From assembly GCA_902168245.1 (NCBI GenBank), contig CABHPA010000193.1, forward strand, positions 1 through 57,719: 57,719 nucleotides of DNA, read 5' to 3'. This DNA is from Candidatus Melainabacteria bacterium. GTDB lineage: Bacteria; Cyanobacteriota; Vampirovibrionia; Vampirovibrionales; Vampirovibrionaceae. Positions 1 to 8,116 of the stretch are shown one piece after another (the stretch's first letter is position 1; every line of letters begins with the position of its first letter). The notes under the pieces are model-generated. The model was not told the origin of the DNA and made no database searches. It worked only from the letters and a program-made list of their open reading frames with translations. Made by a program: the position numbers and the translations under genes.

Positions 1-706
1 CAACATCAACCGTATGTTTCAGCAAGGTATCCATGTTGTCGTCTGAAAGCGCCCGCCTGCTGAATTCAGCAATAACCCTGTGCCGCTCAATGCTGTTCCG
101 TAATTTCTGGCTGGCCAGGGGGGCGGCTTCCTGCGGACTGGGCGCCAAGGGTTCTTTCGCCCTAGTAGGCGAGGCAATGTTGTGGAATATGAGGATTAGT
201 CCCACCGGAGCGCCGTTGTTGGCAATGGGGGCGGCGGTGTAATTGACCGCAAGCATGCTGCCGTCCCGGCGCGCCAGAAATGCCTCACGGTTGCGCATGG
301 TTTCCCCGTTTTCCATGCCCTGTTGCAAATGGCATAGTTCCAGCGGGGCCATTGTGCCGTTCGGCCGCTGCAAACAGAGGATTTCATGCAGGCTCCTGCC
401 GATCAATGCATCCAGCGTATCGCCCAGCGCCTGGTGAAAGGGCCGGTTACAGAACAGTATCCTGCCGTTGGCGTCAATGAGGCAAATGCTTTCACCGGAA
501 GCGGATAGCAGGGTTTGGATAAACTCGACCGGCCATTCGGCATTCTCTGCCCCGGTTGCCGCTCCCCTTACCGGATGAGGTGCATGATCAGGTTGCGGCC
601 CGGCTGAAAAATCGGGCGGACTTTTTGGTGATTTGAGTAAATCCAGCAGGGCTTTCTGCAAAGCCCTTTCCACTTGAATTCGTGTGTTTGGCTTCGGCGC
701 GGGCAT
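1..706 (-). CDS. PAS-domain sensor protein, truncated at window edge (GAF probably follows)
   Basis: This reverse-strand reading frame is open from an ATG at 706 to the window edge, giving 235 visible residues. Residues about 60-180 form a PAS fold: a sensing segment ending CLIDANGRILFCN, then the SLHEIL and VGLILIFHNI strands typical of PAS/PAC. The last visible residues (IAEFSRRALSDDN...LLKHTVDV) look like the first helix of a GAF domain, so the intact protein is probably a multi-sensor histidine kinase, diguanylate cyclase or similar. The output domain lies outside the window, so the activity is unknown. The first ~55 residues are a helical leader and a Pro/Ala-rich linker. Two direct copies of a 10-bp repeat lie 15-43 bp upstream of the start. 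The PAS call is firm; GAF is likely. Confidence 0.75.
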   Translation of the reverse strand, partial: MPAPKPNTRIQVERALQKALLDLLKSPKSPPDFSAGPQPDHAPHPVRGAATGAENAEWPVEFIQTLLSASGESICLIDANGRILFCNRPFHQALGDTLDALIGRSLHEILCLQRPNGTMAPLELCHLQQGMENGETMRNREAFLARRDGSMLAVNYTAAPIANNGAPVGLILIFHNIASPTRAKEPLAPSPQEAAPLASQKLRNSIERHRVIAEFSRRALSDDNMDTLLKHTVDV

Positions 707-1178
707 GGTTGGTAAGCAACCCTATCCTAAATTGCTTGGCCTATCCTAATCTTTTTTAGTGATGAACGCAATTAGATGGCTGATTATATTTGCCGGAAGC
801 TGGAATGGGGCTTGTTAAAAACGAATGTTTGAGCGCGACTTTGCTGAATAGGATTAAACCGGGAGCGTTGGGCCTGCCTTTAAACGGTTTAATACAGCGG
901 TTTGACCTTCTGGAGAAGATTTTAAAGGAAAGGCGAGGTTCCGCAACGCTCGTGTTTCCGGGGCTTCCGGGGGCCGGTTTGAACGGGGCTTCCGCTGTGT
1001 TATTATCGTGGCCGCGTTATAAAGTTTCCTGACCGACTTGCCAGGGTGACTGCCAGGCCAGCAATATCTGCGCAACGCCATGGCGTGAACGGAAGTTAAC
1101 GTGACAGAAAATTAAAAAGAAAAATAAAATTTAAAAAGTTGAATTGCGGCGGTTAATTGCTGCGCTGGAAGGACGGAT
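707..1178. other. intergenic region, no convincing gene
   Basis: This lies between the divergent PAS gene and the sulfurtransferase gene. It holds the 10-bp direct repeats at 721-749, a G-rich stretch around 950-985 and an A/T-rich tract at 1110-1145 just before the sulfurtransferase Shine-Dalgarno. Short ORFs on both strands here have no start signal or protein-like composition. I see no RNA gene. Confidence 0.5.
721..749. repeat. pair of 10-bp direct repeats upstream of the PAS gene
   Basis: CCTATCCTAA occurs at 721-730 and again at 740-749 (TTAGGATAGG on the gene strand). The copies are 19 bp apart start to start and lie just upstream of the reverse-strand PAS gene start at 706. The arrangement resembles a direct-repeat site for a response regulator. 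The copy nearer the gene may also help ribosome binding. Confidence 0.4.
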
Positions 1179-2054
1179 ATGGACGACGGTTTTGAGACAC
1201 GGCCCCTGATTGAAACCCAAGAACTGGCGGAGCGCCTCGGCCAGGATGACGCCATTCGCATTCTGGACGCCACGTATTTTGTGCCGCCATCCACTCGGAA
1301 CGCCTTTGCGGAATACCGGCAAAAGCACCTGCCGGGCGCCTTGTTTTTTGATATTGATCGCATTGCGGAACCTGTCACCGACTTGCCGCACATGTTGCCG
1401 GACGCGGCCCTGTTTGAAAGCTTGATGGGTGAAATGGGTATTTCCAACCGGCACCACGTGGTGGTGTACGATACGCACGGCATTATGAGTGCACCCCGCG
1501 TGTGGTGGATGTTCCGCGTGTTTGGGCATGATCGGGTCTCCGTGCTGAACGGCGGCTTACTCAAGTGGGAACGGGAGCATCGCTCCCTGGATTCCGGATT
1601 GCCGGATGTTCAGCCGGAAATTTTTCAGGCCCGGTTCAACCCGGCCTTGGTTAAGGATTGGCGGGATCTTCAGTCCAACCTGGCGGAATCTGCCTTTCAA
1701 CTGCTGGATTTAAGATCGGCGGGCCGTTTTTGGGGCCGGGAGCCGGAACCTCGTCAGGGTCTGCGGAGTGGCCATGTGCCCGGCAGCATGAACCTGGCCT
1801 GGAATGAGCTGTTGAATCCGGAAGATAAAACCTTGCTGCCTATTGATGCGCTCAAAACAAAGTTTGAGCAGGCGGGCCTGCGGATCGATCAGCCGGTGGC
1901 TTGCAGTTGCGGTTCCGGCATTACCGCCTGCATGGGGGCGTTTGGGTTGTATCTGCTGGGCAACCGCGATGTGGCCGTCTACGACGGCGCCTGGGCTGAA
2001 TGGGGCGCTCGCGCCGATGTGCCGGTTGAAACCGGGCAGCCTTTAAACGCATAA
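1179..2054 (+). CDS. sseA: thiosulfate/3-mercaptopyruvate sulfurtransferase (tandem rhodanese)
   Basis: This is a two-domain rhodanese of 291 residues, the usual length for this family. The N-terminal domain (about residues 10-135) is the non-catalytic rhodanese fold (VVVYDTHGIMSAPRVWWMF; VSVLNGGLLKW). The C-terminal domain (about 165-285) carries the active-site loop CGSGITA with the catalytic cysteine at residue 244. The loop matches the CGSG[VI]TA form of 3-mercaptopyruvate sulfurtransferases better than the CRKG form of classical rhodaneses. It would move sulfane sulfur from mercaptopyruvate or thiosulfate to a thiol or cyanide acceptor in the cytoplasm. A good ribosome site (GGAAGGA) precedes the ATG. 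It is convergent with topA and appears monocistronic. The choice between MST and thiosulfate sulfurtransferase rests on the loop only. Confidence 0.88.
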   Translation: MDDGFETRPLIETQELAERLGQDDAIRILDATYFVPPSTRNAFAEYRQKHLPGALFFDIDRIAEPVTDLPHMLPDAALFESLMGEMGISNRHHVVVYDTHGIMSAPRVWWMFRVFGHDRVSVLNGGLLKWEREHRSLDSGLPDVQPEIFQARFNPALVKDWRDLQSNLAESAFQLLDLRSAGRFWGREPEPRQGLRSGHVPGSMNLAWNELLNPEDKTLLPIDALKTKFEQAGLRIDQPVACSCGSGITACMGAFGLYLLGNRDVAVYDGAWAEWGARADVPVETGQPLNA

Positions 2055-2090
2055 GCGCCGGAACCCATCAACGCATTGCAACGGCTTTTT

Positions 2091-4361
2091 TCAGGGCTGG
2101 CCGCCGGTTTGATCGGGTGACTGATCCGGCGGCTTTTCCTGCATTTCCCCGAACTTGGGACTCCACCATTTGCCCTTGGATTGGAAATAAACCGCCTCGC
2201 CGTGCTTTTTGTCCGTGCGGGCCTTGGGGTTGGAGCAACGTAGCAACAATTTTTCCTCGCCGTTTTTGGAATATGGATACGTTTCCATGGACTGTTTGCA
2301 AATAGGGCAAGGGTAGTCAGTCTTCTTGGCGGCGGGTGAACCATCCCCGCCTGCCGAGGTTTTAGCCCTGGGCCGCTGCCATTGCTTGTCGCGATCCGAC
2401 CAGAATAGCACCAAATCCTGGCATTCCCCCACGCATTTCAGGAAATACCCCTTGGATACCTTCTTGGTAGGCACCTTGGCCAGCATCTGGTTGCATTGCG
2501 GGCAGCGTGTTCTGGATTTCGCCAGGTTCTGATCGTTGGCGGAAGAACGGTACAGGCGGTTCGGGAATTTCTCCTTGATGGCCTGATGCGCCTTTTCCAA
2601 CGCCGGTTGCAGGTATGTGCGGTTCCAGTCGATGAGGTATTTCTCCCACGCCTGCTTGCCTTCCGCAATGGCGTCCAGGGAGTTTTCCATGGCGGCGGTG
2701 AATTCGCTGGCCACGATTTCGGGCAGCACATCGGACAGCACCTCGTCGGTGTTTAAACCCAACTGGGTCGGGTGTAGCGCCTTGCCTTTCAGATCCAGGT
2801 AGAGCCGCTCCTTGAGGGTTTTAATGGTGGACGCGTAGGTGGATGGCCGCCCGATGCCCTTTTTTTCCATTAATTGCACCAGCCTGGCTTCGCTGAAGCG
2901 CGAAGGCGGCTGGGTCTGCTTGGCTTCGTGACCCGCGTCCGCCAGGGAGAGGCTTTGCCCTTTTTCCACGGTGGGTAACTGGGAGGCCTTGTCCAGGTTG
3001 TTCCAATAGAAGGTGTAGCCGGGGAATTCCACCATCATGCCGCGCGCTTCCCACAATGTGGGGCCGCTTTGGGTTAGAATGACCGACTTGAGCAGCTTGG
3101 CGGGCGCCGCCTGGGAGGCTACGGCCCGTCGCCAAATCAGCGCGTATAAGGCGTACTGGTCAGGCGTCAGGTAAGATTGAATGCTTTTGGGCGTGAGGAA
3201 CACATCCGTGGGGCGAATGGCCTCGTGTGCGGCCTGGGCGCTGTCTTTGGTCTTGTGCCGGGTGCGCGCGACGGGTAGGTTCTTGGGGTCTTTCTGCTCC
3301 AGGTAAGCCCGCGCCTGCTCGATAAACTCAGGCGATAGCTCCACCGAATCGGTTCTCATGTAGGTAATCAGCCCCTTGGGGCCGTCCGACAGCTCCACGC
3401 CCTCGTATAACGACTGGGCCACGGACATGGTTTTTTCCGGGTTAAAGCCCAGTTGCGAACCCGCGCTTTGTTGCAGCGAACTGGTAATCAACGGCGGCGG
3501 CGGCGCTTTGGTGGTCTGTTTGCCTTCCGCCTTTATCACCTGGTGGGGGTTGTCCCGCGCGACTTGTATCAGCCGCTCGGCCTCTTCCAGGTTCAATACG
3601 CGGGTGGATTCCGGTGCTTTGGTCTCGGCCTGGGCCTTGTCCTGGGCGTCATCCTGCGTGTCGTCTTGCCCATCGCCCTGTCCATCCGATTCATCAGGCG
3701 TCGCGTTTTTGGCGCTGGTTTTGTCCCCGGCGATTTGCCCCTTGTACAGGGCGCGAAACCCTTCCTGGTACTCCACCCAGACCGACCAGTAGTTCTGGGG
3801 CTGGAACGCCTGAATTTCCCGCTCCCGCTGGCAAACCAGGTGCAGGGTGGCGCTTTGCACCCGCCCGGCGCTTTTGCCGCCTGTGGAATTCCAAAGCAGC
3901 GGTGAGACCCGGTAGCCCACCAGTTTATCCAGGCATTGGCGGCACTGCTGGGCCTGGATTAGGTCGTTGTCCAGCGTGGTAGGTGAAGCCAGGGCGTTTT
4001 GCACGGCCTGCTCGGTAATCTGGGTGTAAACCACCCGCTTGGGATTCACCAGCTTGAGTTGCTGGGCGATGTGCCAGGCAATCGCCTCGCCTTCCCGGTC
4101 AGGGTCGGTCGCCAGATAAACTTCCCGCGCGTGTTGGGCGGAGGCTCGTAGCTTCTGAATCACCTCTTTTCCCCGATCTCCGCGCGGCACGTAACGGCAG
4201 GTAATGGAGGTCTCGCCCAGCTCAAAGCCCAGGGAATCCTCGCCGTCATGGGCCAGTTCCGTAATATGCCCTACGCTGGGCTGCACGTTCCACCCCGCAC
4301 CCAGGATTTTTCGCAGGGTTTTCAGCTTACCGGGACTTTCAACAATCAGCAGTTTGGTCAT
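2091..4361 (-). CDS. topA: DNA topoisomerase I (type IA)
   Basis: Topoisomerase I relaxes negative supercoils by single-strand passage. The start is taken at the ATG at 4361, giving 756 residues, because translation there begins directly with the TOPRIM strand MTKLLIVESPGK; an upstream in-frame ATG at 4424 adds a non-homologous tail. TOPRIM acidic residues lie in ESPGK and TDPDREGE (about 87-92). The catalytic tyrosine is Y334 in GLITYMRTDS. Two C-terminal cysteine clusters (CPQCNQ...CVGEC and CPICKQ...RCSN) are topoisomerase zinc fingers. An unusual Asp/Gln-rich linker (residues about 222-250, with QDD-type repeats) interrupts the cap region. No strong Shine-Dalgarno precedes either start. 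The gene runs convergent to the sulfurtransferase gene with a 36-bp gap. Identity is very secure. Confidence 0.97.
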   Translation of the reverse strand: MTKLLIVESPGKLKTLRKILGAGWNVQPSVGHITELAHDGEDSLGFELGETSITCRYVPRGDRGKEVIQKLRASAQHAREVYLATDPDREGEAIAWHIAQQLKLVNPKRVVYTQITEQAVQNALASPTTLDNDLIQAQQCRQCLDKLVGYRVSPLLWNSTGGKSAGRVQSATLHLVCQREREIQAFQPQNYWSVWVEYQEGFRALYKGQIAGDKTSAKNATPDESDGQGDGQDDTQDDAQDKAQAETKAPESTRVLNLEEAERLIQVARDNPHQVIKAEGKQTTKAPPPPLITSSLQQSAGSQLGFNPEKTMSVAQSLYEGVELSDGPKGLITYMRTDSVELSPEFIEQARAYLEQKDPKNLPVARTRHKTKDSAQAAHEAIRPTDVFLTPKSIQSYLTPDQYALYALIWRRAVASQAAPAKLLKSVILTQSGPTLWEARGMMVEFPGYTFYWNNLDKASQLPTVEKGQSLSLADAGHEAKQTQPPSRFSEARLVQLMEKKGIGRPSTYASTIKTLKERLYLDLKGKALHPTQLGLNTDEVLSDVLPEIVASEFTAAMENSLDAIAEGKQAWEKYLIDWNRTYLQPALEKAHQAIKEKFPNRLYRSSANDQNLAKSRTRCPQCNQMLAKVPTKKVSKGYFLKCVGECQDLVLFWSDRDKQWQRPRAKTSAGGDGSPAAKKTDYPCPICKQSMETYPYSKNGEEKLLLRCSNPKARTDKKHGEAVYFQSKGKWWSPKFGEMQEKPPDQSPDQTGGQP

Positions 4362-4930
4362 AATGGGGCGATTGGGCGGATTTTTTTGGCGGGCAAAATT
4401 CAGACGGGAAAAACAGGATAGCATACGGAGGGCTGGCCGGGGGCGGTTGTTAAGAGATCTTCAGGAAGGACGGTTTGCCTGCCGGGTTTTGATGCCAGTT
4501 TAACTTTTAATGAAAAGGATGACGTCTTTTGGGTTGGGTGAGTTTCACGATTGCCATAAAAAAATGGCTGCTCAATTGGGTAAAACTGTCGTGCTGCTTG
4601 CCCTGCCGGATTGCTCCGAACCTCGGCGAAAGGCCGGTGATTTCGTCATCTAGACGTGTGGCTAATTGCCAGTTGAATTCGGATGGTGGTATCACTCTGT
4701 TGAGTTCATACTGAACGGTTGCGGGATGATGCTGATCCATTGGCCGAATCATTCGGCATTGACGAATTTAAGGCGGTTTTCGCCGTGGTCTGGGTGTCTT
4801 TCCAAGGGCAAACTTCCGCCAGGTTCGGGTGGAAGGAATGCGCTCGGTTTCGGATGACTTGATTTAATTAATTTTTCAAATAAATCACGAATATTGATAA
4901 GTTGGTCAATAACAAGGGGAGTGAATCATC
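4362..4930. other. intergenic region with a 15-bp perfect palindrome
   Basis: This separates topA from the Spy-like gene. The clearest element is a perfect palindrome, GCCGAAT-C-ATTCGGC, at 4743-4757, a possible operator. A reverse-strand 81-codon ORF (4507-4752) has no ribosome site and is not accepted as a gene. The stretch before 4931 is A/T-rich and presumably holds the promoter, but I cannot place its boxes with confidence. Confidence 0.4.
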
Positions 4931-5434
4931 ATGACGTTCAAACATGCACAACACCTTGCCGTGGCCTGCGCGCTGGCGGTTCTGGCTTCCGTCTGCGGGC
5001 TATCCGCCTTTGCGAAAGACAGCCATACGGGCCAGAAAACAGGGCAGAAATTCGGAGCCAAAAAAGAAGAATTCAGGAAAGAGTTTTACGATGAGGTGAA
5101 CGCGACGTCTGAGCAACGTAAAAAACTGGATGAGTTGAATACCCAGTTTGAAACCGAAGTGAACCCGCTTCGCCAAAACCTTTGGGACAAAAAGAAATCG
5201 CTGATGGTGTATGTGGTTTCCCCGCATTCTACCAAGGCAGAGGCGATGCAAAAGGAATCGGAGATTGAGCAGCTCAAGACCCAAATAGACAAGCTTTACT
5301 TGGAGCATACCTTCCAGAAAAAAGCGGTATTAGACCCGATGCAGCAGCAGAAGGCGGCGGATTTCTTCAAACGCAAATCTGAAGAATGGCACCAGAAAAT
5401 GGAAGAGAAAGAAAGCACCGAAAAAAAGGGCTAG
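4931..5434 (+). CDS. periplasmic Spy/CpxP-like protein
   Basis: This is a 167-residue exported protein. A signal peptide occupies residues about 1-29: positive start, hydrophobic core AVACALAVLASVCGLSAF, then AKD. The mature part is highly charged and almost entirely helical, with the pattern SEQRKKLDELNTQF ... KAEAMQKESEIEQLKTQIDKLYLEHTFQKKAVLDPMQQQKA. This resembles the LTxxQ-type helical chaperones and metal sensors (Spy, CpxP, CnrX-like), where helix pairs form a cradle-shaped dimer. Its role may be envelope protein quality control or metal sensing; that is inference from fold and pattern. A strong ribosome site (AAGGGGAG) precedes the ATG. It is a single-gene unit ending in the hairpin at 5459-5498. 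Confidence 0.65.
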   Translation: MTFKHAQHLAVACALAVLASVCGLSAFAKDSHTGQKTGQKFGAKKEEFRKEFYDEVNATSEQRKKLDELNTQFETEVNPLRQNLWDKKKSLMVYVVSPHSTKAEAMQKESEIEQLKTQIDKLYLEHTFQKKAVLDPMQQQKAADFFKRKSEEWHQKMEEKESTEKKG

Positions 5435-5458
5435 ATTCCTGAAGGGAGCAATTAAACC

Positions 5459-5498
5459 AACGCAGCGGACAGGCGTTACCTCGTCTGTCCGTTGCGTT
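5459..5498. terminator. long hairpin between convergent genes
   Basis: AACGCAGCGGACAG (5459-5472) pairs with CTGTCCGTTGCGTT (5485-5498), a 14-bp stem with one G-T pair and a 12-nt loop. It lies between the convergent Spy-like and FAD-monooxygenase genes. It lacks a clear T-tract, so efficiency as an intrinsic terminator is uncertain. It may act in both directions. Confidence 0.6.
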
Positions 5499-5562
5499 AT
5501 ATTGACGGGTGGTTTCTGTTTGCTTGGAAGTGATCCGTTAACCTGATGAATCGGACAACGGG

Positions 5563-6807
5563 TTAGGCGTTGTTTTGCGGGTTCGGTTTGAATACCAAAC
5601 GGTCTGACAACGGCAGGGGCGACTGGTTGACCAGCAGTCTCCGGGGGAATCGCTGGGCCAATCCCAACTGGAACGCCCATTTGGCAAGCCGGGGCAAAAT
5701 CCGCATCAGCCAGTTCGCCTTCCTGAACATGAACCGGGTCACGTTTTGCTGAAGGCGTTGCACGGTTTGAATCTCGCTTTGCCGCATGGCCTGCACCTGG
5801 GATAACGCGCGCTCTGATACATCGCCCTGGGCCAGCGCGCCTGCAATCACATCGGCGGCGACGGCGGCTGTCTCCAGGGCGATGGAAACTCCGATGGCCC
5901 CGGCGGGCGAGCAAGTATGCGCGGCATCGCCAATCAATAGCAAACCGTTTTTCGCCCATTGCCGGGTAAAGGAAATACGGGCCTGAAGCGGATGGAATGG
6001 CTTGAAATCGCTTAATTCCCTGGCGAACGCATGGATAGCTTCCGGGCCTTGCAGCAATAGGTTTTGCATGGCGGAAACTCCCTGTTGGCGCAATTGGGAA
6101 AACTCGCCGGGGGCGGTCATAAACCCGCACTGGATGAGTTTTGGGTACTTGGGCAGCAACAGGTACGCCCTGTGGTTGTCGCGAAAGTAAAATTGCGCGG
6201 TGGCCGTATAATTTTCCGGCTGGGGAATGGAAAACCAGATCACGTCAAAATCGTAAGACTGGTAGGCGTCCTCAAACCCTCCCAGCCGGTGTAGCCGGGA
6301 TGTTCGCCCGTCGGCCCCGACCGTTACCTGGGCGCTAATTTCCACGAGATCTTCCCCATGCTGGGCCTGAACGCCCAGGGTGACGCCATTTTCCTGAATC
6401 AGCGCCTCAGCCGTCGCGCCGAACCAAAGCTCGAATTCGGGGAAGGTTTCGGCCTTTTGGCGTAGGGCGTCCAGAAAAATGGGCTGCGGCATCCATAGGG
6501 CGTACGGATGGGGCGGGTAAATTTCGGACAACGATAAGCGGGCCAGCGTTTCATTCTGGCTGAAGATTTCCACCTGCTTCAGCTTGCTGTGGGGAAATGA
6601 TTCAATATAATCCAACAGTCCCAACCGGGAGAATAATTGTGCGAAGCGGGGCATTAGCACTTCTCCCCGGTATTCTCTCTCAAAATCCCGGTGCTGCTCC
6701 AGCACCAAAGTACGTATACCCTGCTTGGCCAGTAACAGGCCCAGCAGCATGCCCGCCGGGCCGCCACCGACAATGCACACATCGACCCGGTGCTGTCTGG
6801 TCGCCAT
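5563..6807 (-). CDS. FAD-dependent monooxygenase / oxidoreductase (PHBH/UbiH-like)
   Basis: This 414-residue flavoprotein belongs to the aromatic hydroxylase-like FAD superfamily. The N-terminal dinucleotide fold is VDVCIVGGGPAGMLLG (GxGxxG at residues 14-19) ending in VLEQ. The mid-domain DG motif is VGADGRTSRL (166-167). The second FAD motif, LLIGDAAHTCSPAGAIGVS, has GD at 293-294. Such enzymes hydroxylate or reduce aromatic or isoprenoid substrates using NAD(P)H and oxygen; the substrate is not evident. No ubiquinone, menaquinone or carotenoid genes adjoin it. It is transcribed alone, convergent to the Spy-like gene. Family call is firm, specificity unknown. Confidence 0.85.
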   Translation of the reverse strand: MATRQHRVDVCIVGGGPAGMLLGLLLAKQGIRTLVLEQHRDFEREYRGEVLMPRFAQLFSRLGLLDYIESFPHSKLKQVEIFSQNETLARLSLSEIYPPHPYALWMPQPIFLDALRQKAETFPEFELWFGATAEALIQENGVTLGVQAQHGEDLVEISAQVTVGADGRTSRLHRLGGFEDAYQSYDFDVIWFSIPQPENYTATAQFYFRDNHRAYLLLPKYPKLIQCGFMTAPGEFSQLRQQGVSAMQNLLLQGPEAIHAFARELSDFKPFHPLQARISFTRQWAKNGLLLIGDAAHTCSPAGAIGVSIALETAAVAADVIAGALAQGDVSERALSQVQAMRQSEIQTVQRLQQNVTRFMFRKANWLMRILPRLAKWAFQLGLAQRFPRRLLVNQSPLPLSDRLVFKPNPQNNA

Positions 6808-6907
6808 ATCAATGCTTTCGGTTGTTGCCTTGTTTATAGTTTAGCAGTTGGTTCGTGCCGGGGGATAGGGAATGAAAGGAGGGAGCGCCTGAGCTTGGGC
6901 AAAACGC

Positions 6908-7336
6908 CTAGCCGATGGATTTTTTGGCATCGCTCCAGGCAATCTGGAACTGGTTCTGGTTCTTGGGCGCTTTTTCCTGCACAAAGTTAAGGCGGTTTTG
7001 TATTTTTTTCATGCTTTGTATCATGGCGACGTTGGGATTGATTCCCAAAGAAAACCCGATATTGGCGGCGGTTAACAACACATCCCCCAGCTCTTCCGTT
7101 TTATGCTCTTTTGTGTGATTCTGCTCGATTGCTTCACGCAATTCAAGCACTTCCCCGTCTAAATAGTCCAACCCTCTTTTGGTGTCGGAAATGTGAAAGT
7201 GTTGATTGAGTGGGTTACGGCAAATGGAATTGTATTGAAGCGCCGCTCTGGTATAGGGGAAAAAATATCGCGGATTGAGATTCATCGGCGCTTTTGTATA
7301 AGGGGAATAACCACACGGGTTGAGACCAATCGACAT
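6908..7336 (-). CDS. MazG-like nucleotide pyrophosphohydrolase
   Basis: This 142-residue protein has an all-alpha NTP pyrophosphohydrolase core. The two metal-binding helices are ExxE (E62, E65 in GEVLELREAI) and ExxD (E82, D85 in TEELGDVLLTAANIG), followed by the KKIQNRLNFV helix. MazG-type enzymes hydrolyse (d)NTPs to monophosphates in house-cleaning or stress roles. I chose the ATG at 7336 because GGAG lies 11 nt upstream; an in-frame GTG at 7375 lacks such a site. Residues about 5-33 contain an imperfect 15-residue tandem duplication (LNP..YSPYTKAP / LNP..FFPYTRAA), unusual for this family. A direct repeat (7395-7413) lies in its promoter region. Confidence 0.75.
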   Translation of the reverse strand: MSIGLNPCGYSPYTKAPMNLNPRYFFPYTRAALQYNSICRNPLNQHFHISDTKRGLDYLDGEVLELREAIEQNHTKEHKTEELGDVLLTAANIGFSLGINPNVAMIQSMKKIQNRLNFVQEKAPKNQNQFQIAWSDAKKSIG

Positions 7337-7394
7337 TTTCAGCGATTCTCCTTTAGGTGACGAGGGATGCAACACCTCAGCATGTTACGGCAAA

Positions 7395-7413
7395 CATATG
7401 ACGTTCATATGAC
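7395..7413. promoter_or_regulatory. CATATGAC direct repeat with one-helical-turn spacing
   Basis: CATATGAC-GTT-CATATGAC places two 8-bp copies 11 bp apart, on one face of the helix. CATATG is itself palindromic, so the site also reads as an inverted repeat. It lies in the divergent region between the MazG-like gene (start 7336, reverse) and the SRPBCC gene (start 7583, forward). It could be an operator for either; no regulator is identified. Confidence 0.4.
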
Positions 7414-7582
7414 TATGTGTAGATTATTTTTAACTTTTTATATGGAATATATAAACAATCCCTCCTTTGTCTTTATGGAGGGCTTCTTTCGGGTCAGCGC
7501 GCAATTGCGGTAAAATAAACAGGAAGAATGTCTTCCAAATTTCTGGGGGCGTTCTCTGATTCAGTGGGCCGAGTGAAAGTAG

Positions 7583-8116
7583 GTGGACTTGGACAGTTTT
7601 GAGGAAAGTGCTTATGTGAACGCACCCGTGGCGCTTTGCTACCAGTGCTGGCGAAATTTTGACTGCCTGCCTTCATTTTTTCACAACGTCAATCATGTGG
7701 AGGCGTTAGGGGATGGCGTGTGGCGCTGGCATTTGCTGGGTAGTCACGAGGATGAGAGTTGCTGGGATTTGCTGCTGTCCCGGGATGTTCCCGACCGCTT
7801 GATTTCCTGGCGGACTTTGAGTGGCCCCGGACTGGAAATGGCGGTGGATATCCATTTTGACAGAATCGATCTGGATCGAACCGCCATTCGTTTGCAGGTT
7901 CGGGTAGATGCCCCCCAAACCCAGTCCGCAGCCGTGGCGGAAAACCTGCATGGAATCACCAGCCGGACGATCCACCGGAATTTGGCCGAGTTTAAGGCGG
8001 TGGTGGAGGGCGTCATGGAGGAGGCTGGCGTTAACGAATATTATGGTAAGCGTTCCGGCAACCGGGAGTCGGCTGGCGCTTTTGAGGCCAGCCCCAAGTC
8101 CTTCCTCATCTCTTGA
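7583..8116 (+). CDS. SRPBCC (START/Bet v1-like) family protein
   Basis: The 177-residue product begins EESAYVNAPVALCYQCWRNFDCLPSFFHNVNHVEAL, the signature of polyketide-cyclase/COQ10-like SRPBCC proteins. It continues with the beta strands DGVWRW, WDLLLSRDV, LISWRTLSG and a long C-terminal helix (HRNLAEFKAVVEGVMEEA). These helix-grip domains bind hydrophobic ligands; the ligand here is unknown. The start is a GTG, with only a weak AAAGTAGG-type ribosome site. The stop codon overlaps the start of the following methyltransferase gene (TGATG, 1-base overlap), so the two are translationally coupled and may act on the same small molecule. Confidence 0.7.
   Translation: MDLDSFEESAYVNAPVALCYQCWRNFDCLPSFFHNVNHVEALGDGVWRWHLLGSHEDESCWDLLLSRDVPDRLISWRTLSGPGLEMAVDIHFDRIDLDRTAIRLQVRVDAPQTQSAAVAENLHGITSRTIHRNLAEFKAVVEGVMEEAGVNEYYGKRSGNRESAGAFEASPKSFLIS

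Noticed and set aside
790..1032. 80-codon forward ORF in the first intergenic region
   Set aside because: No Shine-Dalgarno and no protein-like pattern; an overlapping reverse ORF is equally open.
3453..3905. Long forward ORFs antisense to topA
   Set aside because: They overlap the well-conserved TopA core and contain no recognisable protein features.
4507..4752. 81-codon reverse ORF between topA and the Spy-like gene
   Set aside because: No ribosome site, no motif and a start that overlaps the palindrome; evidence too weak for a gene call.
5330..6130. 266-codon reverse ORF overlapping the FAD-monooxygenase gene
   Set aside because: It lies out of frame inside a gene with clear FAD motifs and is Arg/Pro-rich, typical of a shadow frame.
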